A stretch of 64,000 nucleotides of DNA from CADEEV01 sp032127875. GTDB taxonomy: Bacteria > Acidobacteriota > Vicinamibacteria > Fen-336. This document shows positions 44,320-52,389 of the stretch, one piece after another (the first letter of the stretch is position 1; the number at the start of each line of letters is the position of its first letter). The translations under genes were made by a program, and so were the position numbers. The notes under the pieces are model-generated. The model was not told the origin of the DNA. It made no database searches and was given only the letters and a program-made list of their open reading frames with translations. Location: assembly GCA_032127875.1 (NCBI GenBank), contig JAQBHI010000194.1, forward strand, positions 1-64,000, given 5' to 3'.

Positions 44320-44808
44320 TTACCTGTAGTTCGTGAACTGCATGTCGATTCCGAGGTCCGTCTCCCTGAGCAGCCGGATCACGCTTTGCAGGGCGTCGCG
44401 GTCCTTGCCGGACACCCGCACCTGGTCGCCCTGGATCGAGGCCTGGACCTTGAGCTTGGCGCCCTTGATCAGCTTGACGACTTCCTTGGCCTTGTCCGAG
44501 GGTATTCCCTTCTGCATCGAGACCTTCTGGCGCGTGGTGCCACCCAGGGCCTTCTCGATCGTCCCGTACGTGAAGGCCTTCAGCGGGACGCTACGCTTCA
44601 CCAGCCGCGTCTCGAGCACGTCGCGCACCGCCTTCAGCTTGAACTCGTCCACCGAGGTGAGCGTGATCTCCTCGCCCTGGAGCACCACGTCGGAGCCGGT
44701 GCCCTTGAGGTCGTAGCGCGTCACGATCTCTTTCATGGCCTGGGCGATCGCGTTCTTGACCTCTTGCAGGTCCACACTGCTCACCACGTCGAACGAACTC
44801 TCGGCCAT
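44320..44808 (-). CDS. yajQ: YajQ family nucleotide-binding protein
   Basis: 162 aa, family-typical length and start (ESSFDVVSSVDLQEVKNAI), YDLKGTGS segment and VRVSGKDRDALQSVI near the end. YajQ-family proteins bind nucleotides or RNA and one member is a c-di-GMP effector; role here unknown. Confidence 0.96.
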   Translation of the reverse strand: MAESSFDVVSSVDLQEVKNAIAQAMKEIVTRYDLKGTGSDVVLQGEEITLTSVDEFKLKAVRDVLETRLVKRSVPLKAFTYGTIEKALGGTTRQKVSMQKGIPSDKAKEVVKLIKGAKLKVQASIQGDQVRVSGKDRDALQSVIRLLRETDLGIDMQFTNYR

Positions 44809-44882
44809 GACACCTCAGACTTGCGGGAGACGCGCCCGGCGCGGGGCCGCGGACCCTAAAGTGACGGATTCGCCGTACGTTG

Positions 44883-45677
44883 TCAAACCCGCGCGAGCGC
44901 CAAAAGCCTCTCGAAATTGGCCGTGGTAGCCGCGCCGACGGCATCGATTCCGATGCCCCGCAGCGTCGCCAGCTTCCCCGCCACCTCCACGACGAAGGCC
45001 GGCTCATTGCGCTTGCCGCGGTGCGGCGGCGGCGCGAGAAAAGGCGCGTCCGTCTCGACCAGCAGTCGATCGAGCGGCAGGCTTCGGGCCACTTCCTGGA
45101 TCACCTCGGAGCGCGGAAAGGCCAGGATGCCCGAGAACGACACAAAAAAGCCGAGCGCCAGCGCGCGACGCGCGAGCGCATGCCCGCCCGTGAAGCAGTG
45201 GATCACGCCGCCACACTCTGAGGCGCCTTCTTCCTCCAGCAGTGTCGCCGTCTCGTCGTCGGCCTCGCGGGTGTGGATGATCATGGGCAACCCGACCTCG
45301 CGAGCCAGCCGGACCTGGCGGCGAAACACCTCGCGCTGCGTGTCACGGGGCGAGTGGTCGTAGTGAAAGTCGAGGCCGATCTCGCCGATCGCCACGATCC
45401 GACGCTCGCGCGCCAGGCCGCGCAACTCGTCCCAGGTCGCCTCGCTGGCCAGCCGGGCCTCGTGTGGATGCACGCCTGCGGAGACCGGAAAGCCCAGGCT
45501 CTCGGCCATGCCAAGTGCCCGCAGGTGGCCTGCTGATTCATCGACGCCGCCCACGAGCAGCATCCGTTCGACGCCGGCCGCGCGCGCGCGCGCCACGACC
45601 GCCTCGCGGTCGGCGTCGAATTGCGGCATGTCGATGTGGCAGTGGCTGTCGATCAGCGACGGCTTCGACTCAGGCAT
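44883..45677 (-). CDS. tatD: TatD-family metal-dependent deoxyribonuclease
   Basis: 264 aa TIM barrel. Metal ligands H12 and H14 in DSHCHIDM, IGEIGLDFHYD, MIIHTREA, HCFTGG and the final LVETDAPFLAP all present. Start at the ATG at 45677; the longer frame is antisense noise of phrB. 34 bp after the phrB stop, so it may be read through from the light-inducible promoter. Confidence 0.95.
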   Translation of the reverse strand: MPESKPSLIDSHCHIDMPQFDADREAVVARARAAGVERMLLVGGVDESAGHLRALGMAESLGFPVSAGVHPHEARLASEATWDELRGLARERRIVAIGEIGLDFHYDHSPRDTQREVFRRQVRLAREVGLPMIIHTREADDETATLLEEEGASECGGVIHCFTGGHALARRALALGFFVSFSGILAFPRSEVIQEVARSLPLDRLLVETDAPFLAPPPHRGKRNEPAFVVEVAGKLATLRGIGIDAVGAATTANFERLLALARV

Positions 45678-45711
45678 GACCCCGTGTTCCAGATTGCCGG
45701 TTTCCAGACGC

Positions 45712-47178
45712 CTATCTTGTTCCAAGACGCTGGCGCGTGTTTGGCGGCGGACTGTGCGCGCGGGAGAGGTGGTCCCGGGCCACGGCCAGAAACCGAGCGC
45801 GGGCCCACGCGTGGTCCACGAGCGCACGCGGGTATGAATGGCCGAGAACCACACCCGCTGTCCGCAGGACCTGGTCCGGGGCCTCCCAGGGCCGATGCAG
45901 GTACTTCGCCGGCATGCGGGCCAACTCCGGGACCCAGCGACGCACGTAGCCGCCGTCCGGGTCCCACTTCTCGCCCTGGAGGACCGGGTTGAAGACACGG
46001 AAGTAGGGCTGCGCATCGGCGCCGCAGCCGGCGGACCACTGCCAGCCGGCGTTGTTCTGGGCCCAGTCGCCGTCGGTCAAGTACTTCATGTAGTGCGCCT
46101 CGCCCCGTCTGTAGTCGATGAGCAGGTGCTTGGTGAGAAAACTCGCCGCAATCATGCGCGCCCGATTGTGCACGAATCCCTCGCCGAGGAGCTGGCGGGC
46201 GGCCGCGTCGACGACGGGGTAGCCCGTCTCTCCCCGCGCCCAGGCCAGCCACGCCTCTTCGTCGTCCCGCCAGGGGAATCCGGCGAAGCCCGCGCGGAAG
46301 GGCCGCGAGAGCAGCCCCGGCCGGTCCCAGAGCGTGCTGTGCGTGAACTCGCGCCAGACCAACTCGTTCAAGAACGACCGGCCGGCCGGAGTTCGACCGA
46401 ATTCGTCCTCGACCGCCGTCCACACCGCGCGCACCGACAGCGTGCCGAACTTGAGGTCGGCCGAGAGCCGGCTGCTGCCGGCGAGGTCGAGGCGATCACG
46501 ATCACGATGGTAAGCAGCGGCGGGCCCGTCCAGGAAGAGCCGAAGCCTCTGCCTCGCCGCACGCTCCCCCCCGCGCAGGAGACGTGGGTTGGGATTGATC
46601 CCGAGAGACTGGCAAGTCGGGCTGCGAGCGGTCTTTGCCCTCAAACCGTCGGGCAGCGGCGGCAGCGCCCTGGGCGCGGCCAGCGGCCGCGCGATCGCTG
46701 CCGTCTCGACGAACGCCCGGGCGAAAGGAGTGAAGACCGTGTAGGGCCGGCCCGCGCCCGTGCGCAGCGTCCCCGGCGCGAGCAGGGTCTCGCCCTCGTG
46801 GAGCGCGAACGGGATCGAGTCCGCTGCCAGCCGCGCGCCGACGCGGCGGTCGCGTTCGCGCGCGAACGGCTCGCTCCAGCGGAGGCCTGCCACCCGGTCG
46901 ACGCGCCATTGCTTCGCCAGCCGAGGCACGACCTCAGTGCTCTCGCCCTCGACCGTCAGCAGGCGGGAGCCCCGCGACTCGAGCTCAGCCTCCAAGGCGC
47001 GCAGCGACTCGAGAAGAAACTGCATCCGGTGCGGCAGCTCGCGCGCCCGGGCAGGCGCGAAGAAGTACGGGTCGAGGACGAAGAGCGGAATGATCTCTCC
47101 GGAGGTCGCCGCCTCGCAAAGCGGCGCGTGATCGGCGACGCGCAGGTCCTTGCCCCGGAACCAGACGAGCGTCCTCAT
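45712..47178 (-). CDS. phrB: Class I deoxyribodipyrimidine photolyase
   Basis: 488 aa. N-terminal antenna domain (TLVWFRGKDLRVADH) and C-terminal FAD domain with the signature run WQWSAGCGADAQPYFRVFNP and GYVRRWVPEL. Uses blue light and FADH- to split cyclobutane pyrimidine dimers. Its ATG overlaps the SRPBCC stop by 4 bp, so both are read from the same AT-rich divergent promoter near 47680. Confidence 0.96.
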   Translation of the reverse strand: MRTLVWFRGKDLRVADHAPLCEAATSGEIIPLFVLDPYFFAPARARELPHRMQFLLESLRALEAELESRGSRLLTVEGESTEVVPRLAKQWRVDRVAGLRWSEPFARERDRRVGARLAADSIPFALHEGETLLAPGTLRTGAGRPYTVFTPFARAFVETAAIARPLAAPRALPPLPDGLRAKTARSPTCQSLGINPNPRLLRGGERAARQRLRLFLDGPAAAYHRDRDRLDLAGSSRLSADLKFGTLSVRAVWTAVEDEFGRTPAGRSFLNELVWREFTHSTLWDRPGLLSRPFRAGFAGFPWRDDEEAWLAWARGETGYPVVDAAARQLLGEGFVHNRARMIAASFLTKHLLIDYRRGEAHYMKYLTDGDWAQNNAGWQWSAGCGADAQPYFRVFNPVLQGEKWDPDGGYVRRWVPELARMPAKYLHRPWEAPDQVLRTAGVVLGHSYPRALVDHAWARARFLAVARDHLSRAHSPPPNTRQRLGTR

Positions 47179-47675
47179 CGGCCGAAGATCTCCGCGACCG
47201 CCTGCCGGCGGAAAGCGAAGATGCGGTCGAGAGAGCGGGCGACGAAGAACCGCTGCGCCCAGCCTCCGATCGGCCCCAGGGGCATCTCGTAGTCGACGAC
47301 GTCCCGCACCTCCGTCCCACCGGCCACGTCCACGAAATCGTGCTGGTGGCGCCAGCGCCGGTAGGGTCCGAGGATCTGGATGTCGGTGAAGGAGCGCTCG
47401 GGCTCGAAGGCCTCGATGCGCGTGCGCCAGTTGAGGGGCAGGCCGTAGAGGCGGAGACGATAGTCGATGACCGCCCCCGGCCGCATATCGATGGGGCGCG
47501 GGGTGGTGATGTGGAAACGCAGGAACCCGGGCGTGATGCGCTCCAGGTTCAGAGCATCGGCGAAGAATGCGAAGACGTCGCGACGGGGCCTGGCCACGAC
47601 CTGGGCCCGCTCCAGGCGAAAGCTGCAGCGCTCTTCCCGTGGCCGGCCCGCCCTCCTTGGGCTTGCGCTCCTCAT
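47175..47675 (-). CDS. SRPBCC / cyclase-dehydrase-type ligand-binding protein
   Basis: 166 aa. START-like fold with the pattern DVFAFFADALNLERITPGFLRF, IDYRLRLYGLPLNWRTRI and VDYEMPLGPIG, typical of SRPBCC proteins beside SDR epimerases and photolyases in light clusters. Predicted hydrophobic ligand; function unknown. ATG at 47675 leaves only about 25 bp to the divergent gene, so the message may be nearly leaderless or start further in. Confidence 0.85.
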   Translation of the reverse strand: MRSASPRRAGRPREERCSFRLERAQVVARPRRDVFAFFADALNLERITPGFLRFHITTPRPIDMRPGAVIDYRLRLYGLPLNWRTRIEAFEPERSFTDIQILGPYRRWRHQHDFVDVAGGTEVRDVVDYEMPLGPIGGWAQRFFVARSLDRIFAFRRQAVAEIFGR

Positions 47676-47676
47676 G

Positions 47677-47698
47677 CTCTTCAAAATATACTCAGAAT
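47677..47698. promoter_or_regulatory. Candidate CarH operator/promoter 1 (divergent phrB and tudS-carH)
   Basis: Two adjacent 11-bp repeats, CTCTTCAAAAT (47677-47687) and ATACTCAGAAT (47688-47698), share T2, TCA at 5-7 and AAT at 9-11. The plus-strand -10 candidate TATACT (47687-47692) lies across them; a minus-strand -10 TATATT (47690-47685) faces phrB. The same repeat type occurs at 49599 and 60209. Confidence 0.6.
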
Positions 47699-47700
47699 CC

Positions 47701-48681
47701 GTGACGATCAAGCCCACGCCCGCCGTCGGGGCCGCCCCCATCCGGGTCGGTGTCTCCGCCTGCCTGCTCGGCCAGCGGGTGCGCTGGGACGGGGGCCACA
47801 AGTCCGACCCCTTCCTGATCGGGATGCTCGGCCGCTACGTGGAGTGGCTGCCCCTCTGCCCGGAGGTGGAGGTGGGCCTCCCCGTCCCGCGGGACACGCT
47901 GCGCCTGGTCCGGCGCGGCACAGGGGTCCGGATGGTCATGCCGCGCAGCGGCACGGACCACACCGACGCCATGAAGGCGTACGCGGTGCGCACGGCCCGC
48001 GAGCTGGCCGCCCGGGACCTCTGCGGCTTCGTGCTCAAGAAGGACTCACCGACGTGCGGCATGGCGCGGGTGAAGGTGTACCCGGAGAGCGGCGGTAGCC
48101 CCGCGCGCGACGGCCGCGGCCTCTTCGCCGAGGAGCTGGTCCGCCGGATGCCGCACCTGCCCATCGAAGAGGAGGGACGGCTCTTCGACCCCCGACTGCG
48201 TGAGAACTTCGTCGAGCGGCTGTTCGCGTACCGCCGCCTCAAGTCGTTGTTCGCCGCCCGCTGGCGCCTCTCGGATCTGATCGCCTTCCACTCCGCGCAC
48301 AAGCTGCTGCTCATGGCGCACTCTCCCGCCGCCTACGCCCGCCTGGGCCGGAGCGTGGCCACGGCCAAGGGTCAGCCGCGGGAAGCGTTGCGCGAGCTCT
48401 ACGAAGGCGAGTTCATGACGGCCCTGGCCGTGCTGGCGACGCCGGGGCGGCACGCCAACGTGCTGCAGCACATGCTCGGCTACGTGAGCCGGTCGCTGGA
48501 CCGCGTCCAGACGGCGGAGATCGACGAGCTGATCGAGGACTACCGTCGGGAGATGGTGCCGTTGCTGGTGCCGCTGACCTTGATCCGGCATCACGTCCGG
48601 CGGCTGGCGATCGGCTATCTTCTGGGCCAGGTCTACCTCGAACCCAACCCCAAGGAGCTGATGTTGCGCAACCATGCGTGA
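47701..48681 (+). CDS. TudS-type DUF523 + DUF1722 (YbgA) protein
   Basis: 326 aa. The N-terminal DUF523 domain (about 14-165) has the three cysteines expected to hold a [4Fe-4S] cluster: C21 (SACLLG), C53 (PLCPEVE) and C119 (SPTCGM). Characterised DUF523 members (TudS) desulfurate thiouracil. The C-terminal DUF1722 domain (about 185-320) is the YbgA module often linked to photolyase. Start taken at the GTG at 47701, only about 8 bp after the TATACT box, so a leaderless message is likely. Overlaps carH by 8 bp. Confidence 0.9.
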   Translation: MTIKPTPAVGAAPIRVGVSACLLGQRVRWDGGHKSDPFLIGMLGRYVEWLPLCPEVEVGLPVPRDTLRLVRRGTGVRMVMPRSGTDHTDAMKAYAVRTARELAARDLCGFVLKKDSPTCGMARVKVYPESGGSPARDGRGLFAEELVRRMPHLPIEEEGRLFDPRLRENFVERLFAYRRLKSLFAARWRLSDLIAFHSAHKLLLMAHSPAAYARLGRSVATAKGQPREALRELYEGEFMTALAVLATPGRHANVLQHMLGYVSRSLDRVQTAEIDELIEDYRREMVPLLVPLTLIRHHVRRLAIGYLLGQVYLEPNPKELMLRNHA

Positions 48682-49597
48682 GCCCGGGGGCGAGACGAAG
48701 GGCGCCCGTCTGTCGATCGGCGCGCTCTCGCGCGCCACCGGCATCCCGGTGGAGACGCTGCGAACCTGGGAGAGCCGCTACGGGTTTCCCGTCCCGGAGC
48801 GCCGGCCCTCGGGCCACCGCGTCTACGCGCTATCGATCGTTCCGCGGCTGCGGCGCATCGGTGAAGCCCTGGCTCGGGGCCACCGCGCGCGACAGGTGGT
48901 GCCGGCCTCGGAAGCCGGCCTGCAGCAGCTCCTGGCCACGGCCGCTACGGGTCCCGTCGCGGCCCCGGCCGCTTCCGCCTCCCCAAAAAACGGTGAAGTC
49001 CCCGCGCTCCTGCGCCTGGTGGAATCGTTCCAATCCGATCGGCTCAGCCACGCGCTCTTGAGCGCGTGGGCGCGCCTGGGACCGCTGGCGTTCCTGGAGG
49101 CGGCGGTGGCCCCGCTCCTGCGAGCGGTGGGCGAGGCCTGGGAGAAGGATCGTCTAGAGGTGCGCCACGAGCACTTCGTCTCCGAGCGTCTGGGCGACGT
49201 TCTCCGCTCGCTTCGCCTGCCCCTGGAGGAACGTGCTGGCGGTCCCCTGGTCGTCCTCTCCACACTGCCCGGCGAGGCGCATGGCCTTGGTTTGCAGATG
49301 GCGGCCCTGGTCGTCGCCGGCGCGGGATGCCGCGTCCTCTACCTCGGCACGGAAACGCCCGTCCCGGACATGGTTGCGCTCACGCGCGACCTGGGCGCGC
49401 GGGCGCTGGCCCTCAGCGTTTCCGCTTCCAGCCGCGGGCCGCGCACCTCCACCCTGGTGCGGCGCCTGCGCGGGATGCTGCCCCGCCGCACCGCGCTGCT
49501 CGTGGGGGGCGAAGGGGCGCCCCCCGCCGGCGGCGGCGTCCAGCGGTTCGCGGGCCTGCAGGGCCTGGACGCTTGGGCGAGAGGGGCGCTCGTATAA
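48674..49597 (+). CDS. carH: CarH/LitR-type MerR-cobalamin photoreceptor repressor
   Basis: 307 aa. N-terminal MerR winged helix (LSIGALSRATGIPVETLRTWESRYGFP, about 12-75), an alanine/proline linker, a four-helix B12-cap with the W156-x9-E166-H167 motif that shields the adenosyl group, and a Rossmann cobalamin domain with the lower-ligand E201-x-H203-x-x-G206 motif. All residues needed for adenosylcobalamin photochemistry are present. In darkness such tetramers bind DNA; light cleaves Co-C and releases promoters. Lies in the middle of its presumed regulon. Confidence 0.95.
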   Translation: MREPGGETKGARLSIGALSRATGIPVETLRTWESRYGFPVPERRPSGHRVYALSIVPRLRRIGEALARGHRARQVVPASEAGLQQLLATAATGPVAAPAASASPKNGEVPALLRLVESFQSDRLSHALLSAWARLGPLAFLEAAVAPLLRAVGEAWEKDRLEVRHEHFVSERLGDVLRSLRLPLEERAGGPLVVLSTLPGEAHGLGLQMAALVVAGAGCRVLYLGTETPVPDMVALTRDLGARALALSVSASSRGPRTSTLVRRLRGMLPRRTALLVGGEGAPPAGGGVQRFAGLQGLDAWARGALV

Positions 49598-49598
49598 C

Positions 49599-49650
49599 CT
49601 AGTCAATAACTACTCAATACCTTGACATAGACGGATCCTCGGTGTATCTC
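49599..49650 (+). promoter_or_regulatory. Candidate CarH operator/promoter 2 (fasciclin and downstream)
   Basis: Direct repeats with exact 11-bp period: CTAGTCAATAA (49599-49609), CTACTCAATAC (49610-49620) and the weaker CTTGACATAGA (49621-49631). The third contains a consensus -35 TTGACA (49622-49627); 17 bp on is TATCTC (49645-49650) as -10. Repeats covering the -35 are the geometry known for Thermus CarH. Confidence 0.7.
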
Positions 49651-49711
49651 CTCACATGTTGATCGCACCTGGCCGGCGGATTCCCCGCCGGCCTCTCTCA
49701 AGGAGAACCCG

Positions 49712-50215
49712 ATGAATAGATTCGATCTGACCAGCAAGGCGGCTCTGGCCACTGCGCTGCTGGCCTTCGTCGTCACCCTGCCTGCCCAGGCCGGCACCCC
49801 CAAGGCGTCCCTGCCGGACGTCGTGGACACAGCGGTGGCCGCCGGCGGCTTCACGACCCTGGCCACGGCCCTGCAGGCGGCGGGCCTGGTCGAGACCCTC
49901 AAGGGAGAGGGCCCCTTCACGATCTTCGCGCCGACGGACGAGGCGTTCGCCAAGCTGCCCGCCGGAACCCTGGAGGCGTTGCTGAAGGACAAGCAGCGCC
50001 TGGTTGCGGTCCTGACGTATCACGTCGTGCCGGGCCGGGTCATGGCCTCGGACGTCCTGAAGATGACGGCCGCCAAGACGGTCCAGGGCGGCAGCCTCAC
50101 CATCCATGCCGACAAGGGCGTCAGCGTCGACGGCGCCAACGTCGTCAAGACGGACATCCAAGCCGGCAACGGAGTCATCCACGTCATCGACGCCGTGCTC
50201 CTGCCCAGGCAGTAA
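49712..50215 (+). CDS. Secreted fasciclin (FAS1) domain protein
   Basis: 167 aa: signal peptide (ending LPAQAG), then one FAS1 domain with DVVDTAVAAGGFTTLATAL, FTIFAPTDEAF, AKLPAGTLE, LTYHVVPG and NGVIHVIDAVLLP. Ribosome site AAGGAGAA at 49699-49706. First gene after promoter 2. FAS1 proteins act in adhesion or heme/ligand binding outside the cell; here its place in the light island is notable. Confidence 0.95.
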   Translation: MNRFDLTSKAALATALLAFVVTLPAQAGTPKASLPDVVDTAVAAGGFTTLATALQAAGLVETLKGEGPFTIFAPTDEAFAKLPAGTLEALLKDKQRLVAVLTYHVVPGRVMASDVLKMTAAKTVQGGSLTIHADKGVSVDGANVVKTDIQAGNGVIHVIDAVLLPRQ

Positions 50216-50224
50216 CCCTCATTT

Positions 50225-50249
50225 CCCGGGGCCGTGCGTCGGCCCCGGG
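50225..50249. terminator. Strong GC hairpin after the fasciclin gene
   Basis: CCCGGGGCC (50225-50233), 7-nt loop, GGCCCCGGG (50241-50249): perfect 9-bp stem, 9 bp after the stop codon. No U-tract follows, so it may act as an attenuator or an mRNA-stabilising stem between the fasciclin gene and the long operon. Confidence 0.5.
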
Positions 50250-50270
50250 GCCCTCAAAGGAGATTGGCCC

Positions 50271-50396
50271 GTGAGCACGCTTCGAGTTTCCTCGTTTCCC
50301 GCCCCGGCCGACCCGGTGCGCGCAGTAACCACGCTCCTGCGCTCGCTCGCGGAGGACCCGAACCGCCCAACGCAAACTCCAGAACCTCGCGCGTGA
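50271..50396 (+). CDS. Possible 41-aa leader peptide
   Basis: GTG-started ORF behind a strong AAAGGAG site (50256-50262), ending in a TGA that overlaps the GTG of the SDR gene (GTGA). Sequence starts VSTLRVSSFPAPADPVRAV and matches nothing I know. The tight coupling suggests that its translation delivers ribosomes to the SDR gene; it could also be the remains of a longer gene. Confidence 0.45.
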   Translation: MSTLRVSSFPAPADPVRAVTTLLRSLAEDPNRPTQTPEPRA

Positions 50397-51871
50397 GCAC
50401 GGGCGGCCGGGTTCTGGTGACGGGCGCGACCGGCTATGTGGGTGGTCGGCTGGCCGCTGCCTTCGAGCAGGCCGGCGCGCCGCTGCGTTGCCTCGCACGA
50501 CGGCCGGAAGCGCTCGCCGGGCGCGTGGCCGCCACGACTGAGGTCGTGAAGGGCGACTGCCTCGATCCCGCAACCCTCCGCGGGGCGTTCGACGGCGTGG
50601 ACACCGCCTACTACCTGGTCCACTCCATGGGTTCCGGTCACGACTTTGCAGCGCTGGACGAGGCCGCGGCCCGCAACTTCGGCCAGGCGGCGCGCGCCGC
50701 CGGCTTGCCGCGGATCGTGTATCTCGGCGGCCTGGGGGCGGCGAAGGACGACGATCTCTCGGAGCACCTCCGCAGCCGGCAACACACCGGCGACGTGCTC
50801 CGGGCCAGCGGCGTCCCGATTGTGGAGTTGCGCGCCTCCATCGTCATCGGGTCTGGCAGCCTGTCCTACGAGATGGTGCGCGCGCTGGTGGAGCGTCTGC
50901 CGGTGATGGTCTGTCCGCGGTGGGTGCAGGTGCGCACGCAGCCGATCGCCATCGACGACCTCGTCGCCTACGTGCTGGCCGCGCGCGAGCTGCCGCCCGG
51001 AGCGGAAGGCGTGTACGAGATCGGCGGGCCCGACGTGGTCTCCTACCGCGACATCATGCTTGAGTACGCCCGGCAACGGGGGCTTCGGCGCTGGCTGATC
51101 CCTGTCCCGCTCCTCACGCCGCACCTCTCGAGCCTGTGGCTGGGCCTGGTCACGCCGCTGTATGCGCGGGTGGGCCGCAAGCTGATCGAGAGCTTGCGCA
51201 ACCCCACCGTGGTGACGTCGGAGCGCGCCAACACGGCCTTCGCAGTGCGGCCGCGCCCACTGCGAGAGGCAATTGCGCGCGCGCTGTCGCGAGAGGACGC
51301 GGAGCTGGCCGCCACCCGCTGGTCGGACGCGCGCTCCTCGTCGGCTCTTCCCCGACCCTGGGGAGGCACCCGCTTCGGAACGCGGCTGGTCGACAGCCGG
51401 GCCCGCATCGTGGAGGCCTCTCCGCCCCTGGCCTTCGCGCCCGTGAGGCGGCTGGGGGGCCGGGCGGGATGGTACTGGGGCAACGCGCTTTGGAAGCTGC
51501 GGGGCGCGCTGGACGTGGCCGTGGGCGGCGCCGGGCTGCGCCGCGGCCGGCGCGACCCCGAGCGGCTGCGCGTCGGCGATGCCGTGGACTTCTGGCGAGT
51601 GGAGGGCTACGACGAGGAGCGGCTGCTGCGCCTCGCGGCGGAGATGCGTCTCCCGGGGCGGGCCTGGCTGCAGTTCGAAGTCACTCCGCTCGGCGAGGCT
51701 CGCTCCGAGATCCGACAGACCGCGATCTTCGATCCGGCCGGCCTGGCAGGGCTCTGCTACTGGTACGCGCTGTTTCCCGTCCACTCCTTGATCTTTTGGG
51801 GCCTGCTGCGCGCGATCTCGGCGCGGGCCGCAGCGGAGCCGCCGCGCCCCGGGGCCATGGAAGGCCCATGA
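50393..51871 (+). CDS. NAD(P)-binding SDR + DUF2867 protein
   Basis: 492 aa. Atypical SDR domain with VLVTGATGYVGGRLA, YYLVHSMG and a GGLGAA segment (about 1-290), then a linker and a DUF2867 domain (about 340-485; YWGNALWKLRG, DFWRVEGYDEERLLRL, FDPAGLAGLCYWYALFPVH). Proteins of this build are regular members of photolyase/LitR gene clusters. Start GTG at 50393 overlaps the possible leader ORF. Confidence 0.88.
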   Translation: MSTGGRVLVTGATGYVGGRLAAAFEQAGAPLRCLARRPEALAGRVAATTEVVKGDCLDPATLRGAFDGVDTAYYLVHSMGSGHDFAALDEAAARNFGQAARAAGLPRIVYLGGLGAAKDDDLSEHLRSRQHTGDVLRASGVPIVELRASIVIGSGSLSYEMVRALVERLPVMVCPRWVQVRTQPIAIDDLVAYVLAARELPPGAEGVYEIGGPDVVSYRDIMLEYARQRGLRRWLIPVPLLTPHLSSLWLGLVTPLYARVGRKLIESLRNPTVVTSERANTAFAVRPRPLREAIARALSREDAELAATRWSDARSSSALPRPWGGTRFGTRLVDSRARIVEASPPLAFAPVRRLGGRAGWYWGNALWKLRGALDVAVGGAGLRRGRRDPERLRVGDAVDFWRVEGYDEERLLRLAAEMRLPGRAWLQFEVTPLGEARSEIRQTAIFDPAGLAGLCYWYALFPVHSLIFWGLLRAISARAAAEPPRPGAMEGP

Positions 51872-52389
51872 TGCTCGCGGGAGTGCTGCTCACGACGATT
51901 GCCGCAGCCCCGCTGCCCACGCAGGACTGGGTCGACCTCGCGCGCTACGCCGGGCGCTGGTACGAGATCGCCCGCCTGCCCAACCGGTTCCAGAACCAGT
52001 GCGCGAGCGACGTGGCCGCGACCTATACGCTGCAGCCGGACGGCCGGGTCACCGTGGTGAACGAGTGCCGGGGGCGGGACGGCCAGACCGCGCGCGTGGA
52101 AGGCGTGGCCCGGCGAGCGGACGACAAGGGCCCGGCCTCGCGCCTGAAGGTGCGCTTCGCGCCCGCTTGGCTGTCCTTCCTGCCGTTCGTCTGGGGCGAC
52201 TACTGGATCTTGGAGCTCGACCACGACTACCGCTACGCGGCGGTCGGCGATCCGGCGCGAAAGTATTTCTGGATCCTCAGCCGGAGCCCCGAGATGGACG
52301 CCGCCACCTACGAGTCGCTGGCGGCTGCGGCGGGCCGCTTGGGCTTCGACGCGGGGCGCCTCGTGCGCACCCCGCAGTCCGGGCGTTGA
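51868..52389 (+). CDS. Bacterial lipocalin (Blc-like)
   Basis: 173 aa with a signal peptide and the lipocalin motif YAGRWYEIARLPNRFQ, then ATYTLQPDGRVTVVN, WGDYWILELDHDYRYAAVGDP and YFWILSRSP. It lacks a clear lipobox. Blc binds lysophospholipids and damaged membrane lipids. ATG at 51868 overlaps the SDR stop; a second ATG follows at once. Confidence 0.92.
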   Translation: MMLAGVLLTTIAAAPLPTQDWVDLARYAGRWYEIARLPNRFQNQCASDVAATYTLQPDGRVTVVNECRGRDGQTARVEGVARRADDKGPASRLKVRFAPAWLSFLPFVWGDYWILELDHDYRYAAVGDPARKYFWILSRSPEMDAATYESLAAAAGRLGFDAGRLVRTPQSGR

